Source: Streptomyces sp. NBC_01260 (lineage in GTDB: Bacteria; Actinomycetota; Actinomycetes; Streptomycetales; Streptomycetaceae). Taken from it: a stretch of 64,000 bases of DNA. The stretch covers positions 8,990,001 through 9,054,000 of the forward strand of contig NZ_CP108464.1 in NCBI RefSeq assembly GCF_036226405.1, read 5' to 3'. Below the pieces are notes generated by a model. The model was not told the origin of the DNA. It did not search any database and saw only the letters and a list, made by a program, of their open reading frames with translations. Shown one piece after another: positions 60,501 to 64,000 of this stretch. The stretch's first letter is position 1, and every line of letters begins with the position of its first letter. The position numbers and the translations under genes were made by a program.

Positions 60501-61019
60501 CTACATGACCTGCTCCAAGATGATGGTGAGGTCTTCGTCCTCAAGCGGCAGGATCCCCGCACTGCGCTCGTACTCCCGACGCGCGGTCTCCAGCAGCAGG
60601 CGCCAGGAGGTCACTGTGGGGCGACGGCGCAGCAGGGCCCGGCGCTCGCGCTCGGTCATGCCTCCCCAGACGCCGAACTCGATCCGGTTGTCCAGGGCGT
60701 CCCCCAGGCATTCGGTCCGCACGGGGCATCCCGTGCATACGGCCTTCGCCCTGTTCTGTGCGGCGCCCAGGACGAACAAATCATCCGGACCGGTGGTGCG
60801 GCACGCTGCCTGGCTGATCCAGTCGGTGACCCAGTCGGAGGAGTGCCTGGGCGAGGTCGCGGTATCGGCCGAGGTCTGGGTGATGCCGACGGCGTCGGTG
60901 GTGAGTGCTTGGCCGATGGCGTCGTCCTCCAGCCGACTGTGGCCGATGGCCGGGTCATAGTCGGCGTACTCCTCGTCCAGGGCGGCACGGGCTGCCTGTG
61001 CCAGCTCGTCGATGTTCAT
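60501..61019 (-). CDS. WhiB-family (Wbl) iron-sulfur transcriptional regulator
   Basis: The protein has 172 aa. Four conserved Cys at 73, 95, 98 and 104 (AACRTTGP and AVCTGCPVRTECL) bind a 4Fe-4S cluster; GVWGG (116-120) and the basic RERRALLRRRP bind DNA or the sigma factor region. The N-terminal 65 residues are an acidic extension of unusual length. Wbl proteins sense O2/NO and bind region 4 of sigma factors. It overlaps the end of the sigma factor gene by 4 bp (ATGA), so the two are co-expressed. Confidence 0.92.
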   Translation of the reverse strand: MNIDELAQAARAALDEEYADYDPAIGHSRLEDDAIGQALTTDAVGITQTSADTATSPRHSSDWVTDWISQAACRTTGPDDLFVLGAAQNRAKAVCTGCPVRTECLGDALDNRIEFGVWGGMTERERRALLRRRPTVTSWRLLLETARREYERSAGILPLEDEDLTIILEQVM

Positions 61020-61672
61020 GCGTGCTGCTCCTTTCCGCGGCCGAACCAGGACGGGCGGTAGTTCTCCAGGTGTTCCGCCAGCCGCTGTCGTCCGGCGGAG
61101 AGATGCGAGGACACCGTTGAACGCGTGATGTCCAGGTAGAAGCCGATCTGTGTGGGCGACAGATCGAGGAAGAGGTGGAGGCGGAGGCAGTCGGCCTGCT
61201 GTAGTGGCAGCAGTTCCAGCGCCTTCTCCACGTCGAGGCGGCAGATCAGTTCGCTGATGCCCCCGTCCGTAGCCGGCCGTTCGTTCATGGTCGTCAGCGG
61301 CAAGGCCCTGGGCCTGCGGTCTGTTGCCCGGAAGTGGTCCGCCAGCACGTTTCGCAGGACCTTGAAGCCGAATGCCGGTCGGTTGTCCGCCGACAGGAAC
61401 GACTGCCCGGCCCGATACAGGTGCAGGAATGTCTGGCTGACCACGTCTTCGGCCTCGTCACGGGTGATACCGCGACTGCGCGCGTACTTCAGGAACACCA
61501 CGCGGTGAACGTCGTGGAAGTCCGCCAGCTCGTGCGGAAGGATCCCCTGACCGACGCCGGTGTCTACCGCAGGTTTCGCCGAAAGCGCCCAGGGACAGGT
61601 GCGGCAGTCGGGCTCGGGTTCCGTGCGACGGCAGACCGGTTGGGAGCAGACAGGCTCGGAGGTGATCGTCAT
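61016..61672 (-). CDS. ECF-type sigma-70 family factor with Cys-rich N-terminus
   Basis: The protein has 218 aa. Region 2: ELADFHDVHRVVFLKYARSR, TRDEAEDVVSQTFLHLYRAG. Region 4 HTH: LELLPLQQADCLRLHLFLDL, TQIGFYLDITRSTVSSHLSA. The N-terminus has Cys at 9, 14, 23 and 26 (CSQPVCRRTEPEPDCRTCPW), unusual for an ECF factor; it could bind zinc or another metal. The ATG at 61672 has GGAGCACAGG before it. The downstream WhiB gene overlaps it, so the pair may form a regulatory unit. Confidence 0.85.
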   Translation of the reverse strand: MTITSEPVCSQPVCRRTEPEPDCRTCPWALSAKPAVDTGVGQGILPHELADFHDVHRVVFLKYARSRGITRDEAEDVVSQTFLHLYRAGQSFLSADNRPAFGFKVLRNVLADHFRATDRRPRALPLTTMNERPATDGGISELICRLDVEKALELLPLQQADCLRLHLFLDLSPTQIGFYLDITRSTVSSHLSAGRQRLAEHLENYRPSWFGRGKEQHA

Positions 61673-61684
61673 CCTGTGCTCCAC

Positions 61685-62229
61685 CTCCCGCTATCCGCCC
61701 CTGCCCGTTGGTTGCGCATCCGGCCCCTCCCGAGATCTTCGACAGCGCACTGCCCTGTACAAGGGATGCCGTCGGCACGCCGCAAAGCGTCCAGCGGTCC
61801 GGCGAGCTTTTTTCGCCGTCTTCTGCATGCGCTCTGCAACGGGCCTTCGCAGGCGTTGTATCCGCGCGGCTGCTGCTTGTCACCGTGTGGGGCAGGCGGC
61901 GCGGTCGGCTGAACGGGTCGTGGCGGAGCCGGGACACAGGCCGCCCGGAAGTGTCGGGAGCGGACCGTCGCCTCCAGCCTGACCCGTGCGAATGCCGACG
62001 TGATCCCGCCCGCCACCGTGGTCTCTACAGCAGTCGGCCAAGCATGTACCGCCACCGGCCCCGCCCCCACACGCCAACCCGCAACGTCCGCAACTCCCCG
62101 CACGCGTCGCCCATCCCGGTACGCCGAGGATGCCACCGTCACGGATCTGCGGGTGAGGCCAGGGGTTTCGGTACGCAGCCGTAACAGCAGCAGTCGTCGA
62201 CAAGACCACGCGGCCCGCCCTGCTGAGGC
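61685..62229. other. Stretch without a supported gene
   Basis: Frames on both strands are open but show no protein character. A minus-strand frame ending at 61669 (VASSAYRDGRRVRGVADVAG, VHAWPTAVETTVAGGITSAF) is the best candidate but has no homology I can name. Confidence 0.3.
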
Positions 62230-62529
62230 TTACGCTGTGCCTCCCCTGTCTTCCTGGGTGCGGTGGGCGATCCACTCCGGATCGCGTACGGGCGCTGGTG
62301 CCCGCGTCTCGGTGGCCGGGGTGCGTAGGATGCGCCAGCTGGTGCGTGGCGTTGTCACGGTGGCCGCCAGGACAACGACGGCCTGGCGGCCGTTGCCGCC
62401 CCGGGCCCATGATCCGGTGAACCGGATCTGATCGGCTGCCCAGGCGCCCAGCCGCTGCCAAGGCCGCAGCCGTCCGAGTAGATAGCCAGCTGTGAGGGCG
62501 GCGGCTACGGTCTTGACGGCGTAGGTCAC
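62230..62529 (-). CDS. Small actinobacterial protein with N-terminal membrane anchor, 99 aa
   Basis: One hydrophobic segment at the start (VKTVAAALTAGYLLGRL). Then RPWQRLGAWAADQIRFTGSW and ARGGNGRQAVVVLAATVTTP, the latter a possible second hydrophobic patch, and a charged tail (DPEWIAHRTQEDRGG). Similar small proteins occur in actinobacterial conjugative and phage-like elements, but I cannot name the function. Complete frame with ATG at 62529. Confidence 0.6.
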   Translation of the reverse strand: MTYAVKTVAAALTAGYLLGRLRPWQRLGAWAADQIRFTGSWARGGNGRQAVVVLAATVTTPRTSWRILRTPATETRAPAPVRDPEWIAHRTQEDRGGTA

Positions 62530-62739
62530 AGCTGCATCCCGGCGGCGGTCAGCACAGCGCTGTCCAGGGGCGGTTTTTCTGATCAGTGGGTGGTGGGCTG
62601 GCCTGGGCTGATCAGTTTGGTGTGGGTGGCGATAGTGTTCCGGGTCGAGCTCTCACCGCTTGGTGATGGGGGACCGGGTTTCAGTTCTCTGAGCTGAGCT
62701 GCTGTTTCATCAGGTGGAGCGGGTGCTGGTCAGGTGTGG

Positions 62740-63363
62740 TCATGCTCCGGGTGTGTTGATCAGATTCGTTGAGTGCTGGTATGTGGTCATCCAGTACAGG
62801 GCGGTGTCGATGTCGCGGGCGGTCCAGTTGCGGATGGGGTCTGGAGCGGCGGTCAGGAGCTGGTCGATCGCTTCTATGTAGCGGCTGTAGCGTCCGGGTG
62901 CGTGGCTGAGGTTGATGCCGAGGGTGTGCAGTCCGTTGTGGGCTCGGCGGTCGTAGACGGCCATGCGGTCCGGTGCGGCTGCTGTGAGGACGGCGGAGGC
63001 GAGGGCGTCACCGGTGCGGAAACCGGGTAGTGAGGCCAGGGCTGCTCGGCCGGCTTGCGCTGCCGAGCTGCGGCTGAGAGAGGTGTCCCGGGCGGCGGTC
63101 GCGGCCGCGGCGGTTGCGCGGCGTACGTCAGCGTCCGCGAGCGCCATGAGTTCAGAGGCCCAGGGCGTATCGGCCCTGAGCCGTTTCCACATCAGCAGTG
63201 CTCCGATGTCGGCTTTGCCGATGCTTCCGCTGGTGCACGCACGGCGTGTCACTTCCTGCAGGGTCTCGTCGTAGTAAGGGCTGACGGTCTCGGTGTAGGC
63301 CTGGTGGGCGGCGGCGAGGCGCTGCCATCGATCGGGCGCGAGGGCGAGTGGTTGGTCTGTCAC
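62740..63363 (-). CDS. OGG-like fold protein, 207 aa
   Basis: Sequence features: PDRWQRLAAAHQAYTETVSP, SGSIGKADIGALLMWKRLRA, ALASLPGFRTGDALASAVLT, AAPDRMAVYDRRAHNGLHTL, APGRYSRYIEAIDQLLTAA. The LASAVLTAAAPDRMAVYDRR portion recalls the helical DNA-binding part of 8-oxoguanine glycosylase-like (OGG) proteins of actinomycetes. No catalytic Lys/Asp pair could be fixed with confidence, so repair activity is inference. GTG/ATG start at 63363. It follows a partial gene on the same strand 45 bp upstream, suggesting an operon. Confidence 0.6.
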   Translation of the reverse strand: MTDQPLALAPDRWQRLAAAHQAYTETVSPYYDETLQEVTRRACTSGSIGKADIGALLMWKRLRADTPWASELMALADADVRRATAAAATAARDTSLSRSSAAQAGRAALASLPGFRTGDALASAVLTAAAPDRMAVYDRRAHNGLHTLGINLSHAPGRYSRYIEAIDQLLTAAPDPIRNWTARDIDTALYWMTTYQHSTNLINTPGA

Positions 63364-63407
63364 GGCTTGCTGCTCCGTCTTGTCCGGAGGGATGCGGCAG
63401 GGGGTGG

Positions 63408-64000
63408 TCAGCCGCTGACTGGGGGGTTGCCGCGGTGTTCCCGGAGTGCTTGGAGGATGCGTGCCGGGTGTTCGTTCTGGGGGTTGTCGGGGTCTGCTGG
63501 GGCGGCGAGGAGTGGGCCGAGGCGGCTGTGCAGCGTGTCGAGGCCGATGAGCGCGTCAAGGCTATGCAGGGTGTCGCTGTCGATGACGGGGAACGGTGGC
63601 CGGTCGGGCGGGAGGAGCACGGCGAGGACGCCAGCCTCACCCTCCACGAGCGCGCCGGGTTCCGCGTCATCGGCCATCGTGAGCGCATCGGCCGCCACTG
63701 GCGCGACGTCGTCCTCCTGGAACGCCGCAGCCCCACCGTCACCTGACGCGCAGCACGGCTCCCGGCACATCTGGCCCCTTCGGCGTGGCGTCCGGGGCTC
63801 ACCGGTACGGCGGGCCGGTGAGCCGGTCAGCCCGGGAGTGCCGTCTTCGGGGGTGCGGTTCCATGCCTGCCGGTAGCGCTGAAGTTCGTCGTCGGGGAGG
63901 TCCAGGTGGCCTTCGACGCGGATGCTGGTGGTGTCCCACGGTGAGTTCCCGCCGCGGCGGGGGGTGAGCAGGACACCGAGCGTGGCGGTCTGCTCAGCCA
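63408..64000 (-). CDS. Hypothetical protein, 5' end beyond the window
   Basis: One continuous minus-strand frame from the window edge to the stop at 63408, at least 197 codons. Segments: LGVLLTPRRGGNSPWDTTSI, RVEGHLDLPDDELQRYRQAW, then a Cys cluster (MCREPCCASGDGG), and DDAEPGALVEGEAGVLAVLL, DSDTLHSLDALIGLDTLHSR, HPARILQALREHRGNPPV. The two halves may be separate genes, with the second starting at ATG 63770 or 63677. Family not recognised. Same strand as the OGG-like gene. Confidence 0.5.
   Translation of the reverse strand, partial: AEQTATLGVLLTPRRGGNSPWDTTSIRVEGHLDLPDDELQRYRQAWNRTPEDGTPGLTGSPARRTGEPRTPRRRGQMCREPCCASGDGGAAAFQEDDVAPVAADALTMADDAEPGALVEGEAGVLAVLLPPDRPPFPVIDSDTLHSLDALIGLDTLHSRLGPLLAAPADPDNPQNEHPARILQALREHRGNPPVSG

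Noticed and set aside
1..64000. CRISPR arrays, tRNA or rRNA genes
   Set aside because: No regularly spaced direct repeats of CRISPR type, no cloverleaf with conserved T-loop, and no rRNA-like sequence were seen on reading; a covariance-model search would be decisive.

Overview
The window looks like a streptomycete (Streptomyces or a close relative). The DNA is very GC-rich with strong third-position G/C bias. It encodes a WhiB-type regulator, SigE-family and ECF sigma factors, Tat-exported lipoproteins and hydrolases, a CseB/CseC-like two-component system, and insertion sequences typical of actinomycetes. Much of it is a graveyard of transposable elements and truncated genes, as seen in chromosome arms or large linear plasmids; that placement is inference.

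Layout. 0-11 kb: a class A beta-lactamase-like protein, an N,N-dimethylformamidase-beta-like lipoprotein and a phosphocholine-specific phospholipase C, separated by decayed genes. A small unusual secreted protein follows, then a 2.16-kb IS630-like element (8665-10827) carrying passenger genes. 11-24 kb: a TetR gene and an SDR oxidoreductase that share an operator motif, then nested elements (an ISAzo13-like transposase gene split by an IS5-family IS, and an IS3-family IS), an FMN reductase and several truncated genes. 23.5-36 kb is the best preserved part. It holds a SigE-family sigma factor with a membrane partner, a GT2-GtrA/membrane glycosyltransferase pair, a LigD-type 3'-phosphoesterase/HhH pair, a serine recombinase, and a cell-envelope block (two-component system, VanJ-like phosphatase, D,D-carboxypeptidase). 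35-46 kb: a Tn3 remnant, an IS6-family IS with a partial inverted copy flanking a secreted beta-helix/PDZ protein, and an FKBP gene cut by an IS5-family IS with a CTAG duplication.

46-51.3 kb holds the most interesting locus. A 53-residue Cys/Trp-rich peptide gene (six Cys, four consecutive Trp) is followed by a strong hairpin. Then come a MauE-like membrane redox protein (apparently frameshifted), a MauD/TlpA-like thioredoxin-fold protein, an ABC exporter and an S26 signal peptidase; the last three genes overlap by 4 bp. A large winged-helix regulator lies divergently. This reads as a cassette for making, oxidising, cleaving and exporting a disulfide-rich secreted peptide. No lanthipeptide, lasso or radical-SAM enzyme is present.

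51-64 kb: a membrane protein, a broken group II intron beside a 25-bp perfect palindrome, a resolvase fragment, a phytanoyl-CoA dioxygenase-like gene with an AraC-GyrI regulator, an IS1380 element, a DAO-family oxidoreductase and a TnsA-like fragment with repeated motifs at its 5' side. The right end is a mostly leftward block of a sigma factor overlapping a WhiB regulator, two small membrane proteins and an OGG-like protein. No rRNA, tRNA or CRISPR array was recognised.
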